Shown here in pieces: positions 21,770-34,300 of a stretch of DNA of 64,000 nt. How positions within the stretch are numbered: the stretch's first letter is position 1; every line of letters starts with the position of its first letter. Source of the DNA: Wurfbainia villosa (Eukaryota; Streptophyta; Magnoliopsida; Zingiberales; Zingiberaceae); NCBI GenBank assembly GCA_025175895.1, contig CM046004.1, positions 20,323,011 through 20,387,010 of the forward strand, in the 5' to 3' direction. Below the pieces are notes generated by a model that worked only from the letters and a program-made list of their open reading frames with translations, did not search any database and was not told the origin of the DNA. The position numbers were made by a program, and so were the translations under genes.

Positions 21770-23401
21770 ATGGAATTTAAAGAAAGACTAGGATGAGATA
21801 TCAACACTCCGGTCCCATATACCTTCTATGGACAAGAAGGGTTTGAGCAATAGAGGACACAAATGGAGGACTTCATGATGATGATGGGCATTTAGCTATG
21901 GTCTGCCTTGATGGAAGGCTTTGAATTGCCAAGAGGGTCGAAGGGAGGATATCTCAAGAAGAAGAGATGGACTCAAGACCAACTCCAAAAATCCGAGACA
22001 AATGACAAGGTAATCGATATGGTAGTTGATTTAATACCTAATGAGTTATTGTCCAAGATAGGTGAATTTCAAGATGCCAAGGATTTATGGAGAAAATTGG
22101 CAATGCTTCATGAAAAATCTGAATCGCCACAAGAAGAAGAAAGCTCATCTTCACAAGAAAGTGAGGAGTCAGAAGTTGAGAAGGAGTCAACTTCTAGATC
22201 AGTGGAAGAGGAAGAAGTAGAGGAAGGCTCCACCTCTAGGATTGAGGGGGAGGAAGTTAGATCACCGGAGCAAGGGCAAGAGCAAGAGGAAGCTTCTACC
22301 TATGGGAGAAGTGATGAACAAGCTCAAGAGGCCTTCACCACCACCCTAGGTAACTCAAGCATTTCAATCAAAAATAAAAATCATATAATATGTTTTGAGT
22401 GTAGGGAGCAAGGACACTACAAGAGTAAGTGTCCTAAACGGATCAAGAAGACGACACAAGTTGTGCCAAAGACCAAGGAAACCGGTGCCCAAAGTCAAAA
22501 GAGCAAGGAGCACATGGTGTGTTTCAAGTGCCACCAAAGAGGGCATTATAGAAGTAAATGCCCTAAGGGGAAGAAGAAGGGGCAAGAAGGAGCTACACAA
22601 GTAGGGGGAGTTTCCAAAGCAAACCCTAAGGTATATTTTAATGCACCTTCTAGTTCTAGGTTTAAAAAGCATGTTTTTAGCACTCTTGCTATTACTCATG
22701 AAAAGCATGCTAGTAAAAATAGGCTTTATTGCTTAGGAGCTAAACATGTCAACTTTAGGAATAAGGAGAAATTTGAGGCTAATGTCCCTAGAAAAATCCT
22801 ACCTAGGGAGACCATTAGAAAGATAGAGAATCACCTAGGCATCAACCCTAAATGGACTAGACATATGCCTAGAAAGAAGAATATCTCAAGAGTTAATGAA
22901 AAATCAAAAATTGAAATATTAGAAAAGAAAAATCAAGTCTTGAGGTCAAGGCTTGAGAAAATGGAAAAGACCCTTAGGATTATGGAAAATCAAATGCTAG
23001 GGTCAAATGGTCAAAATCTAGGTCCTAGAAGACAAGGTTCATCCAAAGGCAAGAAAGGTTTGGGTCACAAACCTAAGCCCAAGGAGACTTATCATAATGT
23101 TCCATTTCATTATGGAACTCAACCTAGGTCTAGGAAAACCAAGGTCACAAGGGAAGTCATCCCTAGAGTTGACCATCGTAGGTGCCTAGTGGCTAGGGTT
23201 TCGAAGAAACCTTGGGAAGCCACTAAGAAGGTTACAAGGGGAGTCACCTCTAGAGCTAACCTAGGCAAGATCCAAATGACCAAGGCTACCAAGCCTAGAA
23301 GGGTGATTAGGAGGGTATCAAGGGAGGTTATCCCTAATGAATACCTAGTTAACCGAAGGAGAACAAATAGGTTTTGGGTTCCTAGAAGCGTGATCGACTA
23401 A
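21770..23401 (+). pseudogene. N2 gag ORF, two zinc knuckles, N-terminus broken
   Basis: By comparison with N3, the start is the ATG at 21770, but a TGA (for CGA) comes after eight codons and a TAG near 21852. The long open part is 21908-23401. It holds a UBN2-like stretch (LPNELLSKIGEFQDAKDLWRKL), acidic Ser/Glu tracts, two CCHC knuckles CFECREQGHYKSKC and CFKCHQRGHYRSKC, a Lys/Arg-rich segment, a predicted coiled coil (LEKKNQVLRSRLEKMEKTL), KKGLGHKPK and the end motif FWVPRSVID. The double knuckle and terminal WVPRS are shared with N3 and N4. Only noncoding sequence follows the stop, so this is Gag without Pol. It may still be partly translated from an internal ATG, but I would not assume so. 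Confidence 0.85.
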
Positions 23402-25256
23402 TGCTAAATGGGTTAGGGTGTGCCAACTTTAAATGAATGAGTAGTTAACCTAACCATGGTAAAGGTGGCACCTTAGGTCATTTCAAGGTTATGGATACCT
23501 TGGAAATATGTTTGAATTTTAATCCTAAAGGATTTTAGGATGTGCCAATATTATTTAAGAATGATAAATTGATCAAATTGGCACAAATTAGGTTTAGAGG
23601 TCATAGTGTGTCATTTTGAATTTTTGGCACACTTGGGGGATTAGTAGTAATATGACAAAATGAATTTAATCATAATAAATGATAATTAACACTAAAATTT
23701 AGGTATTGTTATACCTTTATATTTTATTTTTCATGATTGATTTGCTATAAAATATGTTATGACATCATATTTATTTTTATCATATAATATGTCATGATCA
23801 TGCTTAGGTTCTGGTTTTAGTGTCATGTATGTTTAGGATTTAATAATATGCCATGACATCATGATTATTGAAATTGCTTTATTTATACTATCATTTATGC
23901 CATGATCATATTTAATGCATTAATAAAATTGATTTAAGGACTATGACATGACTTGAAGTCCCATGTATAAGGGAATCAAGTAGGGTTGTCTTAGAAAATG
24001 CTTAAGGCCTTAGATTAGGATAACCAAAACCTACATCTCACATCAAATTGACATGTGTGTGTATTGATACACCCTAGACACATGTGAGATGCTAAGAAAT
24101 GAGTTAAGTTCAAGGTGCATAGTGTTTGCATCTAGATGAACTCAAACTCATCTTATATCATGGGTGGATCATGGTGAAAGCTAATGTGCAAGTCATGTGC
24201 ATTGACCCATTGATCATGATCTAATATAGGTTTTAAAAAAAAACATTTAAAAATCATTTTAGAAAATCTTGGTGAAGTCTATCTTTTGATAGCAATCATC
24301 ATTGATGGAGTTGATACAAAGTAGGGCTAAAACATTGAAATTTTTAATGGTTTTGAACATTATGTCAATCTCCTAATTTTATGGGTAATTTAATTTTCAA
24401 ATATTTTTCACCCATTGTATTTGTTATAAGTAATGTACGTATGAATTTTCAAGATTTTTCAAAATATGTATATTTACTTATGTATTTTCAAAATTCAGAT
24501 TCTGAATTTGATTTATGTAAATTGCAGAAATCAGTCAACTACCGCTTATGGCAGTCGACTAGCATCAACGACAGTCGATTGATGACTATAAGAGTCGACT
24601 GCCAGAGCTGATTTTGGGTAAACAAGGATGTTTAGCCCATGTTTAAGTTATGTTAGGCTACCCTAACTACTCTTAACCCTAGAATATGCTTTGGAAAGCA
24701 TTGGAAAGGGTGAAAATCCATTGGATATGGATTAAGAGAGTTGTTTAGGGTATGTATCAATTTTAAGGTGTGTGAAAGTTCAAGGCTGAACTTTTAATCT
24801 TAATTTTGATGTTTTAGTGGTCCTATAGGCTTAGGGACTCTCCAAGGACATTGTTGGTGCAATGGTCAAGGGGGAGCAAGCTTTTAGGGGGAGGTATCCA
24901 TCATCGGATGGTGGATGTGTTCTTCCTCATGAGGGGGAGAATTTTGGGAGAATGTGAGATGTCCAATTTGGAAATTGGGAGAGTTTTTAGGAAGCCTCTC
25001 TTTAGTGATATGAGACTTATCACTAGGAAGAGTGAAGACATTCTAGATGTTTTTGGACCAAGGGGGAGATTGTAAGATCTCATTGGGATATGAGACATTG
25101 ACCTCCTTGGGGAGAACCTTTTTGATGTATGTCAAAAAGGGGGAGAATTAACGGGAGAAGTTAATTGGAGAATTCGGGATTACCAATTTGGGAGAATTAG
25201 TAAGGAGATTTGAGTTAGTATTCTAACTCAAAGGTGTTTGGTTTTTGTCAAACATC
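23402..25256 (+). other. N2 3' noncoding region
   Basis: About 1.85 kb with no gene. It contains several CATGATCATG-type palindromes (23740-23910), a stem-loop CTATCTTTTGATAG at 24279-24292 conserved in N3 and N4, three or four CAGTCGACTG-like sites at 24536-24602, and a short copy of the LTR start at 24852-24880. Purine-rich GGGGGAG tracts recur from 24860 to 25150. Sequence similarity with the N3 and N4 counterparts suggests a common origin or conserved cis functions. Confidence 0.7.
24852..24880 (+). repeat. Internal copy of the N2 LTR start
   Basis: TGTTGGTGCAATGGTCAAGG resembles the first bases of the LTR (TGTTGGTGCAATCGG) 419 bp before the true 3' LTR start. It is followed by GGGGGAG tracts. 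N3 (50735) and N4 (near 53968, minus strand) have the same feature. Confidence 0.6.
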
Positions 25257-25270
25257 AAAAAGGTAGAGAT
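25257..25270 (+). promoter_or_regulatory. Polypurine tract of N2
   Basis: AAAAAGGTAGAGAT directly before the 3' LTR start at 25271. Confidence 0.8.
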
Positions 25271-25806
25271 TGTTGGTGCAATCATCTCAGGTCACGATTG
25301 ACCAGACTCGAGTTTGACTCGAGCGATATTTTGATGTTCGACAAAACGTATGACAATGTGATTGTCATGGGAAAGTCCAAGTCATGGGTACTTGGCATGG
25401 AAAGTCCAAGTGGGGACACTTGGCAATGGGGAAGTCCAACATGGGTTAGCATGGAAAGTCCAAGCATGGGTCTTGGCAAGGGAAAGTCCAAGCTTGAGTC
25501 TTAGCAATTATAAAGTCCAAGCATGGGTCTTGGTAAGGGAAAGTCCACGCTTGAGTTTTGGCAAATGGAAAGTCCAACATGGGTTGGCAAGGGAAGTTCA
25601 AGGGTTGATATTGGTAGCGTAAAGTCCAAAGGTGGAGTCTTGGCAGCATAAGTCCAATGGTTGGCGACTTAAAGTCCAAGCATGAGTCTTGGTAGCATAA
25701 GTCTAATGGTTTGGTAGCGTAAAGTTCAAGCGGAAGTCTTGGCAGTGTAAGCCCAAATATGCCTTTGCGGTATAGACCAGCTTAGCATGACAATAGCCGA
25801 TGGAAG
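25271..25806 (+). repeat. 3' LTR of N2, first part
   Basis: Matches 20093-20630 of the 5' LTR, including the hairpin array, and stops abruptly after GATGGAAG where N1 copy A2 begins. The last five bases, GGAAG, are the target-site duplication of the N1 insertion. The remaining part of this LTR is found inverted at 60341-61435. Confidence 0.92.
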
Positions 25807-27015
25807 TGTAGGGAATTGAACGGCCGGCTAGAGGGGGGTGAATAGCCCTTTTCGGTTGGATGCCGGTATTTGCTCGTCTACAAAACTAATTAGCGCAAGC
25901 GGAAGACTAATAAAGACAAGCAAATAGAAATACGAGAAAACAAGCGCTAACAAAGAATGTAACGTGGTTCACGGCTACGCCGCTAATCCACGATCCCGAT
26001 TCGTCCGAGGTGAATCACTCCTCCAAAGCCAATCACTATTGGTCTCTCCTTTGCACCAAGCTAGGTGGAGGTAACCTTTACAATCAAGATCACTCTTCTT
26101 ACAATAAGAATGGAGTAAAAACAAGTAAGAAGAGTTTAGAGCTTGTGGGGCACTAGGAAGATCACTTAGAGCATAAGCATTAGCCTCTCAAAGGCTCACA
26201 CCCTCTCTTTTTATAGAGAGGGCTGATTTCTTCCCGTTGGCCGCCACCAGTCGACTGCTGCCCTTGGCAGTCGACTGCCGTCACTACAACGGCCTCCGAA
26301 CACGTCGGATCCCGACCGTTGTAGTCCAACGGAACACTTGGCAGTCGACTGATGGACCTCACCAGTCGACTGCTGCCTCCGTAGTCGACTGCCCAGTCGG
26401 CTACGAGCGGTTCTGTGCCCGCGACATCCTCTGGCAGTCGACTGCCATTCCATGGCGATCGGCTGCACCGGGCATAAACCCATCGATCGGATACGGTCGA
26501 ACACACTCGACTCGGAAGCGATCGCCATTACATGCGATCGGCGAAACTCAAACTTAACATAAGTTTGAGCTTCCGGCAGTCGGGTAAACCCTAACCCTTG
26601 CGGTCCAGTCTCGACACTCACCATTCGCCAAGTTCACCTAATGAGCTACTTACATTTCACTCATTCTCTCATCTCACTCGAAGTCCCTCGCGAAGCTCTC
26701 TTCGTTCGCGGCCCGTCCCTCGGCGACATCGGCGCCGCTCTGCAATGCTCCTTCGTCTCTTGCCTCGAAGTCTGCTTCCTTGGCTTCACTTCAAGTCATC
26801 TCGTCCGGTCCCTCGGATGCTCCAAGCGCCGCGACTTTCGCAAAGTCATCCTTCACCAGGCTCAAGGCCCGAGGTTGTGAGGTGAACCGCCAAGGCTCCA
26901 TGTGCGAATTACTAAGTCTGCAAGACTCAGCGCACATATCAAATAACAATACCAACCTAACTTAAACCCTTTGCCACACACATCAAAACCTTATCATGGC
27001 AAAGATTGCCTAACA
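25807..27015 (-). repeat. 3' LTR of N1 copy A2
   Basis: 1,209 bp, plus strand TGTAGGGAATTG...GCCTAACA. Matches 43452-44649 and the reverse complement of 61436-62677. The CAGTCGACTG array is intact at 26247-26450, but at 26455-26560 the palindromes of the A3 LTR appear as CGATCG-like sequence. Confidence 0.93.
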
Positions 27016-27027
27016 ATCTCACTTTTT
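27016..27027 (-). promoter_or_regulatory. Polypurine tract of N1 copy A2
   Basis: AAAAAGTGAGAT on the minus strand, directly before the LTR start TGTTAGGC. Confidence 0.75.
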
Positions 27028-28246
27028 GATGTGTGGCAATCCGTTTAAGTTAGGTAAGAACATTTGATATAAATTTCTAAGGTAAGAAAGCATGTAAACA
27101 TAAACATGATATAACAACATGCAACTCCCCCTTAATCCATGAAACTCTCTCTACAAATTCTCCCCCTATCATAATTTACTTAAACACAATTATTTCTCCC
27201 CCTTTGACACCATCAAAAAGATTAATACTAAGTTATAAACCCACGACATCAAGTTTAATAGAAGGAAAATACCAAAAACATGTTTAAAATCTGAAATCAA
27301 AAATATATGGCGGTGATTGGCAATAATGGTTTCAAATTACGATTTTCTCAAGTAATTTCAGAAATGCATTAAAAATTCTAGAAAATTCAAAAAATCATGA
27401 AATTTGGGGAACATATTTCTTGTAAGATTCTTTATCAGTGAAAATTAGTTTTTCATGAAAAGGCATTATATTTCCAGAGATTTGACAAAAATCCAAAAGT
27501 TTTAAAAACCACTAGGTTTTTGATCATTCTAGTATCAATTTTAACACCTAGTTTTGCATCCAATTGTTTCAAAACATGAATACATAGATTTTAAAGTAAG
27601 AAATTATTTTGAAAACATATGACATATCCAACTATGATCTTTGGGCAATATGTCTATGAATTAAACATAAGCCTTCCCCATGATTGGTCTATTATTGCTA
27701 TTTTGATACTTTAAATGACCATCTAAATGTCATAGGCATTAGTGGACATTTGTATCATCCTAACATCTCACCCATGATAAGTTTTCAATCAAAGTAGCCT
27801 ATGGTGAGTGTGAGATGCATCCTAGGGGGTATTTGTATATACTTAACCATTATATTCATACAATTCTATCAGGGTTAAGTATCAATCTAACAATCCTCAT
27901 GATCATAAAGCCATATATCAATTGACTCTACATTATGATCATGAACCTAATGTATTCATCAATTAATAATCATGCATTAGGTATTATATGATGATAATAA
28001 GCAAGATATCATCTAAGGCATGATTTAAACCCTATATCTCATGATGATGTGCCAAATTTCAAAATCATAAATCATGATTGCACATATACATAGCAATTAC
28101 ATTGATTATCATGATTTAAGCATTATTATCTATTTATAGGCACGTTATCATCACCTAACACTATTTAAAAATGTTGTCCCGCCATCCTAAGTCAACCAAA
28201 ATATGATATAGGTCAATTGCATATGGTTGACTACCCTAGTGTTTTT
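27028..28246 (-). other. N1 A2 3' noncoding region
   Basis: 1.2 kb of AT-rich sequence between gag stop and polypurine tract with no supported gene. The part from 27500 onward parallels 1-732 in A1. It includes ATGATCAT-like palindromes near 27895-27960. Confidence 0.75.
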
Positions 28247-29266
28247 CTAACCCTTAAGGATGAATTTTGGAACCCAATACAAATTCTTGCCTATGGGGTT
28301 CACTAGAAATTCCTTAGGAATCCATTTCCTAGCAATTACTTTCTTCTTATCTTGTCCCCTAGCAATTAGGCATTTATAGGCCTTTTCATTTTTCTTTTCT
28401 TTGTATCCTAGGCCTTTCTTATTGAAGCTAGCTCTTTGGCTCCCTATGATCATGTTCAAGGTGTTTGAGCCAATTGTAAACTTTTCTAGGGCTTTTGTCA
28501 AATAGTCTACCTTTTCCCTTAAAGCCCTATTTTCTTCTATACATGCATCACTAACATCCAAAGGCATATAGTTATCATGTGAGCATGCATCATTTAAGCT
28601 AGAAGAAATATTATCATCATTTAAGCATGCTTTTTCTAGTTTATTTTCTAAGTCCTTAATTTGATCTAGCATGCTTTTGTTCTTCTTCTTAGCTCTAAAT
28701 AAATCCCAAGTTAAGCTAGAAATCATAGAATCTATTTTACTAGGTGAAAGATTGGTTACCATTGTTTCCATGTCCTCTTCTTCTTCGGATGAGGAGGTAG
28801 AGGAGGCTCCCCCTTCACTTGAGCTCTCCCCACTTGTGCTTGATTCTTCATTTGAGGAGGAGGAGCAATCCAAGTCGTCAAATGCCATCAATGCTAGGTT
28901 GGTGACAAATGTATTTTCTTCCTCAGATGATGATGAAGATGAGGAGGAAGGGTCATCCCAAGTCTTTGCTTTGAATGCCTTGGCCTTTCCCTTTTCCTTT
29001 GCTTTCTTCTCCTCTTCCTTTTTCTTCTTGCTCCCCTTTTTCTTCTTCTTTTTTTCCTTCTTTTTCTTTTCTTCCTTGCTCTTGTTTAGGAGGGGACAAT
29101 TATCCCTTATGTGTCCCTCTCCTTGGCAATTGTAGCAAATGATTTTCCCCCTTTGTCTTCTATTCTTATCATTAGATTTATTAAATCTAAAACCTTTTAA
29201 AGCACGTCTTACCCACCTTACCATATAAGCTTCTTCTGTGCTATCCATGGAAGAGGAAGAGGATGC
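28247..29266 (-). CDS. N1 A2 gag, C-terminal part (split by Cop-2)
   Basis: Continues the gag frame from 42668 once Cop-2 and one TSD copy are removed; the join falls in the Ser-rich stretch before MDSTEEAYMVRWVRRA. This part has the CCHC knuckle CYNCQGEGHIRDNC, a Lys/Glu-rich tract, acidic Ser/Glu tracts, a helical region, KFTIGSNTLNMIIGSQR, GLGYKEK, and the end LYWVPKFILKG. No stop or frameshift is visible in either part, so A2 gag was an open frame of about 580 codons when Cop-2 inserted. The homologue in A1 has a frameshift and A3 a stop. Now disrupted; no pol follows. Confidence 0.85.
   Translation of the reverse strand, partial: ASSSSSMDSTEEAYMVRWVRRALKGFRFNKSNDKNRRQRGKIICYNCQGEGHIRDNCPLLNKSKEEKKKKEKKKKKKGSKKKKEEEKKAKEKGKAKAFKAKTWDDPSSSSSSSSEEENTFVTNLALMAFDDLDCSSSSNEESSTSGESSSEGGASSTSSSEEEEDMETMVTNLSPSKIDSMISSLTWDLFRAKKKNKSMLDQIKDLENKLEKACLNDDNISSSLNDACSHDNYMPLDVSDACIEENRALREKVDYLTKALEKFTIGSNTLNMIIGSQRASFNKKGLGYKEKKNEKAYKCLIARGQDKKKVIARKWIPKEFLVNPIGKNLYWVPKFILKG
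29262..29266. repeat. Target-site duplication of Cop-2 (left)
   Basis: GATGC, repeated at 38714-38718 and 42668-42672. It lies in the gag codons of N1 A2. Confidence 0.93.
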
Positions 29267-31442
29267 TGTTGGGTTTCCGGCACCGCGGCGTGTGTGTGTT
29301 CGATCATGTTTCGTAAACATGAGCACAACGGAAGCAATTAAAAATAATAAATACTCCTATTTATTACAATACACACAACACACGCATGCTATTACAACAA
29401 GTGTAGACATAACCATACATTAAAATTGCAATAAAAGGAAATTAAACTACGTTATACCTTCCGTATGACGTGTAGCGGGAACGGCATCAACCGGAACGAT
29501 CCTCGTAAGAATCGTCTCTATCCGTATCCACGCCGAGCTCCTCGGGATGACTTCGCTAAGCCACGAGCTTCGCCTTCAGACGGGTTACTAGCCTCGTGGT
29601 TGAAGACGACGTGATCGAGAGATGATCACGATCCGAATCCAAATTCGGACCTAAAACAAGTCCTCAAGACTTGCTTCTCCGGAGAGGTATTCACAACCGA
29701 TTGACGAATCCTTCGCCCTCCACCTCAGAGGATTACCGGAGATCAAATCCTCGTATGTTAGCCGCTGTCGGAGCACTAACCGTCGTCCAAACGACGCTCC
29801 GACGAGAGGAGAAGAAGCTGTCCAGAAAACTGGACAGCTTGGTGGAGGAGATAGGCGCCGGCCAAAACACGGAGACAAAAGCTCACCTTGATGCCGAACC
29901 TTTTAGGGGATCACCGGAGGGTCGCCGGAGGTTCACCGGCTGGAGCTTGGACGCCGGCAACAAGTTGGACGGCGGCACCAGGGCGCGGCAACAAGATGTT
30001 GGGCGCCACAAATGTGTTGGGCGGCAACTAGTTGATTAGGTTTAGGTTAGGTTTAATCCCTATTTTATAGAGAACTAATTCTCTTAATGGTTAATGGATC
30101 ATATCCATAAAGCCCGTTAACCCGCCTCCATTAAGATAAGTTAAAATAAACCAAACCATGATGGTTTATTTTAAGTTAAAACGAACAACCAACTTTTGGT
30201 TCATTCGTTTAAAATAAACCAAACCCTTTGGTTTATTCTTATCCATTGGATTAGAACCAAACCATTTTGGTCCATCCATTACGCCTTCATAAGACGCAGC
30301 CCATCCACGCTTCCATTGCGATCAAACATTTCATGCTCGCTTATGTTTGGTCCAACCAAACATAGTTTCTCTCGGTCGAGAATCCCATTCTCAAGCTCGC
30401 TTTAAATCCTTTGGATTACACTCACAGGTGACCAAATAGGTTCTCGCTTTATGCTGGCCGCCTATAATTAACCATTAATTATAGAACCATCATGAGTGGC
30501 ACCTAGTAGTACATCATGATCCCCAATTAACAAAAGATCAACTGCTGATCCGTAACTATTTCAAACCCTTCAAGAGCTCGAATGAATCGTGCCCCATTCC
30601 TTCACTCATCTTATACCCACTTGGTTCAGACATGGTCTATTGTGTCACCTCACTAGGCCGACTACGCCACACCTAGCCCAAGTATCATTTCCTCGCCCTA
30701 CTGATTCTAGTTACTCCACATGTATCAAGAGTACCTTTACTCTAAACATGTAATGCTTTGGCCAAAGACTTTAGTAACAATCCGACGAGAGGCCATGGGT
30801 ATACATCTCTCGCAAGGAGTGGTGAATCCTTTATAGGCTATTCAAACACCTTTCGATCACTTCGACTTATACCCAATCATCCCGGGTCCACATCTCCTTA
30901 GAGATGTTTGCTTAAGATGTCAAAGCATAAGTCTCCATGATCAAGATGACTTGAATACCGCAAGTCAAAGGAACATCGACTTAAGCCACAAAGAAGAACT
31001 TCATTGACATATCTATATATGCAGAGAACCATATGAAGTCTTACGGTTGGTCACTCCAATGAACTAGTTACCATAACTAGCATCCACGATTAACTCCGGA
31101 CATCACTATGTCTCCAGCCAGTGAGAATCAGCTGCTTGGATACACCAAGGAGTATACTTCGCGCTAGTCTCAACAGAATTGATGGTGTCCAAATCCATCA
31201 ATTCATCGACTAGGGATAATTCTGATACATCACAATAAACACATGTAGAGATACTCACTAGTTGTGATCCAATCACAAATTCTCTCATGCTGTGAATCGT
31301 ATCGTGGACATTCAGTAAATGAGTTTAAGATCCAATCAAATACATAAAACATGTATACTCAAATAGTGAATCTTCATTTATCATATAAATGGTTCATACA
31401 TAAGGCGCATTGCCTTAGGACATCTCTCATATATTACTAACA
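29267..31442 (-). repeat. 3' LTR of Cop-2
   Basis: 2,176 bp. Plus strand TGTTGGGTTTCC...TACTAACA. It matches the other two Cop-2 LTRs. The inner border is marked by the polypurine tract GGCAAGTGGGAGTC (minus strand, 31443-31456). Confidence 0.93.
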
Positions 31443-31456
31443 GACTCCCACTTGCC
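31443..31456 (-). promoter_or_regulatory. Polypurine tract of Cop-2
   Basis: GGCAAGTGGGAGTC on the minus strand, directly before the LTR start TGTTAGTAAT. Confidence 0.75.
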
Positions 31457-32914
31457 TAATGCCAATCGCTACAGATCCAATACCATAAGCACTAACATGA
31501 CCTCAAACTTACTTTGAGGTAATGCTTTAGTCAAAGGATCCGCTAAGTTCCTTTCAAAGGGGAATTTTCGATTTGTATTTCGCTCCTACTTATGATCTCT
31601 CCGATAAGATGATAGCGCGGCACATGTTTGATCGCTGATGAGACCTTGGCTCTTTCGCCTGCAATTGCTCCATTGTTGTCGCAGAGACCGGTATTGCTTC
31701 AACAATGGCCAATCACACCAAGTTCATGAACGAACTTCTTGATCCAAACCGCCTTTCGCCGCCGCCGCAATATATTCTCGCCTCGGGTAGAATCCGCCAT
31801 GCTCTTGTTTGGAACTTTTCCAACTCATCGCGCTCTATTCAAGGTGAACACGATCCGCATCGAGACTCGAATCATCCTTGTCCGCTCGAAGCCGCATCCG
31901 TGATACCCGTGATCACCATGTCCCTTCTCCATATATTAGAACACATCCTTAGTTCTTCTCAAGTACTTAAGGATCGCCTTAATACCGCCCAATGATCCAT
32001 TCTCGATCGACCGTATCCGCCGTGACACTCGTGAGCATACGATACATCGGGCCTCGTGACATAACATAGCATACATGATAGATCCTATGGATGCATAGGA
32101 ATCTTACTCATGCAAATCCTCTCGCCTTCTCGGCATGACACATAGACTTTCAAAGGTGTACCCCATGCCCGATGGGTAGATAACCTTTCTTGATTCCGAC
32201 ATGCTAAACCTCTTTAGCACTCGGCCTATATATGTAGATCAAAGACCAAGCAAACCGCTTCGATCTATCTCTATAGATCTTAATCCCAAGGATGTAGGTT
32301 GCTTCTCCTGTGTCTTTCATGGAGAATGTCTTGATAACCAAACCTTAATCGATCAGAAGATTGACACATCGCTTCCTATAAGTAATATGTCATCGCATAT
32401 ACAATACTAGAACACGAATGCACTCTACTAACTCTTCTTGTACACACAAGGTTCGTGCGGATTTTGTGAGAAATCAAACTTTTTGATCGTCTCATCAAAG
32501 CGGATATTCGACTCTGGATGCTTGCTTGATCCATAAATGGATCGTCGCAATTTGCATACCTTGGTTTTATCAGCGATGTGAAACCCTCGGTGTATCATAT
32601 ACACGTCCTCGAGCAAGTTTCCATTAAGGAAAATGTTTTCACATCCATACGCCATATCTCATAATCATAATGAGCCTATGGCGAGGAGCATCGAATGGAT
32701 TTAAGCATAGCTACTGAGAATAGGTTTCATCATAATCAACACCTTGTTTTTGACGATATCCTTTCGCCACCAATCTAGCCTTATAGGTAATCACATTACC
32801 ATCCATGTCGGTTTTCTTCTTGAAAACCCACTTGCACCCTATAGGCTTTATGCCTTGGTGGGTCAACCAAGTTCCAAACTTGGTTTTCGTACATGGAATC
32901 CATTTCGACTTCAT
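31457..32914 (-). pseudogene. Cop-2 reverse transcriptase and RNase H remnant
   Basis: Short open pieces only. 32914-32711 has GCKWVFKKKTDMDG, YKARLVAKGYRQKQGVDYDE; 32655-32428 has NIFLNGNLLEDVYM, KLRRSIYGSSKHPES (the family's SIYGLKQASRSW, altered) and HEPCVYKKS. The catalytic YVDD box is not cleanly readable. 32400-31457 corresponds to the rest of reverse transcriptase and RNase H but is full of frameshifts. Many shifts fall where CAG or CTG is expected, so some damage may be technical rather than biological. Confidence 0.75.
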
Positions 32915-33212
32915 GGCACCAAGCCACTTATCCCTTCTGAACTTGTCGGCACTTCTTCATAAGCTGGTAGGCTCCTCATCATCAATGAGTAACACGTCGT
33001 TCGATTCACTTACGAAATCCATATCTCTCGGGAATATTGCGTGTTCTGCGGATCTACGAAGATGTGGTGTTACAATAGGTCCACCGATTGCTCATCACTA
33101 TGAGTTGTCATGTTGTGCTTCACCAGTATCTCATCAATGTCTATTTGAGTCTCTCGAGCCTCCTCAAGCTCAACGACACTCCCCTTATTTTCTTGCAAGA
33201 GAAACTCTTTCT

Positions 33213-34300
33213 CTAGAAACACGGCATGCCTTGAAACAAACACCTTTTGTTCCACAGATGATAGAATTGGTAACCCCTTGTTTCCTTAGGGTATCCAATA
33301 AATAGACATTTATCGGACTTAGCATCCAATTTATGCGATCTGATCCGCTTCACATAAGCGGGACAACCCCATATCTTCAAGTAAGATACATGAGGTTTCT
33401 TACTAGCCCATATCTCATATGGAGTAGTAGAGACTACCTTGGTAGGCATTACATTTTAACAAGTAATTTATGCAAGTGCATAACCCCAAAAGGACTTGGG
33501 AAGAGTCGCATGATTCATCATTGACGACCATGTCCAACAAGGTCGATTCGCCTCTCGGATACACCATTATCTTTGTGGTGTATAGAGTCCATTGAGACAA
33601 TATGCCATTGTCTCTTAGATAATCAAGAAACTCTTGACTTAAGTATTCACCACCTCGATCCGATCGAAGTATTTTAATACTTTTGTCATGTTGTTTCTCT
33701 ACTTCATTTCTGAATTCTTTGAACTTTTCAATGGCTTCAGACTTGTGTTTCATCAAGAACACATACCCAAACCGTGAGTGATCATCGGTGAAGGTAATGA
33801 AGTAGCTATAGCCTCCTAATGCTTGAGTTGACATAGGTCCACATACATCAGTATGTACCAGACCTAGTAACTCTCCCACTCGTTCACCTTTTCCCGTAAA
33901 AGGTAACTTAGTCATCTTGCCTTTTAAGCATGATTCATGTATCGTATGAATCCAATTCAAAGCGATTCCATAATTCCACATCGGTGTAATTATCGGACAT
34001 GCGTTTCTTGCTTATATGGCCAAGACGACAATGCCACATATAGGAGTCTATGTGATTATCCTTTCGAGCACGCGTGTTGCTCGCTTCGATATTGAAAATG
34101 TCACTGGATACGTCCAACGTATAAATGCCATTGCTTAAAGTTCCAATCCCATAAAGAACTCCATTCAAAGTTATATAACAACAATACTTACTAAACGATA
34201 AAACGAAACCATTTCTATTTAATAAGGAAATAGAAACAATGTTCTTTATAAGAGAAGTAACAAAATAGAAATTCACCATATCAAAGACTAGTCCACTAGG
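33213..34300 (-). pseudogene. Cop-2 integrase and GAG-pre-integrase part
   Basis: YMWHCRLGHISKKRM (pre-integrase) near 34030, CLKGKMTKLPF, LVHTDVCGPMST, the integrase core YFITFTDDHSRFGYVFLM, ILRSDRGGEYLS (second Asp), and a damaged region where PQQNGVAERRN is expected (YTTKIMVYPRGE). 33449-33213 has YEIWASKKPHVSYLKIWGCP and CLFIGYPKETRGYQFY. Several frameshifts break it. Confidence 0.82.

Larger units (their letters stand above)
20093..25806 (+). mobile_element. N2: gag-only LTR retrotransposon, main part
   Basis: Plus-strand element: 5' LTR 20093-21695, PBS, gag ORF ending at 23401, 1.87 kb of noncoding sequence, a polypurine tract, and the first third of the 3' LTR (25271-25806). The internal region is only 3,575 bp and has no protease, integrase, reverse transcriptase or RNase H. 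It would therefore need enzymes from another element, like the class called TR-GAG. The rest of its 3' LTR lies inverted at 60341-61435. It is inserted in N5 with TSD TTGAA. Confidence 0.88.

Noticed and set aside
29671..30039. ORFs inside the Cop-2 LTRs (also 36959-37321 and 40958-41146)
   Set aside because: Open by chance in GC-richer LTR sequence; frames differ between the three LTR copies and no known domain is visible.
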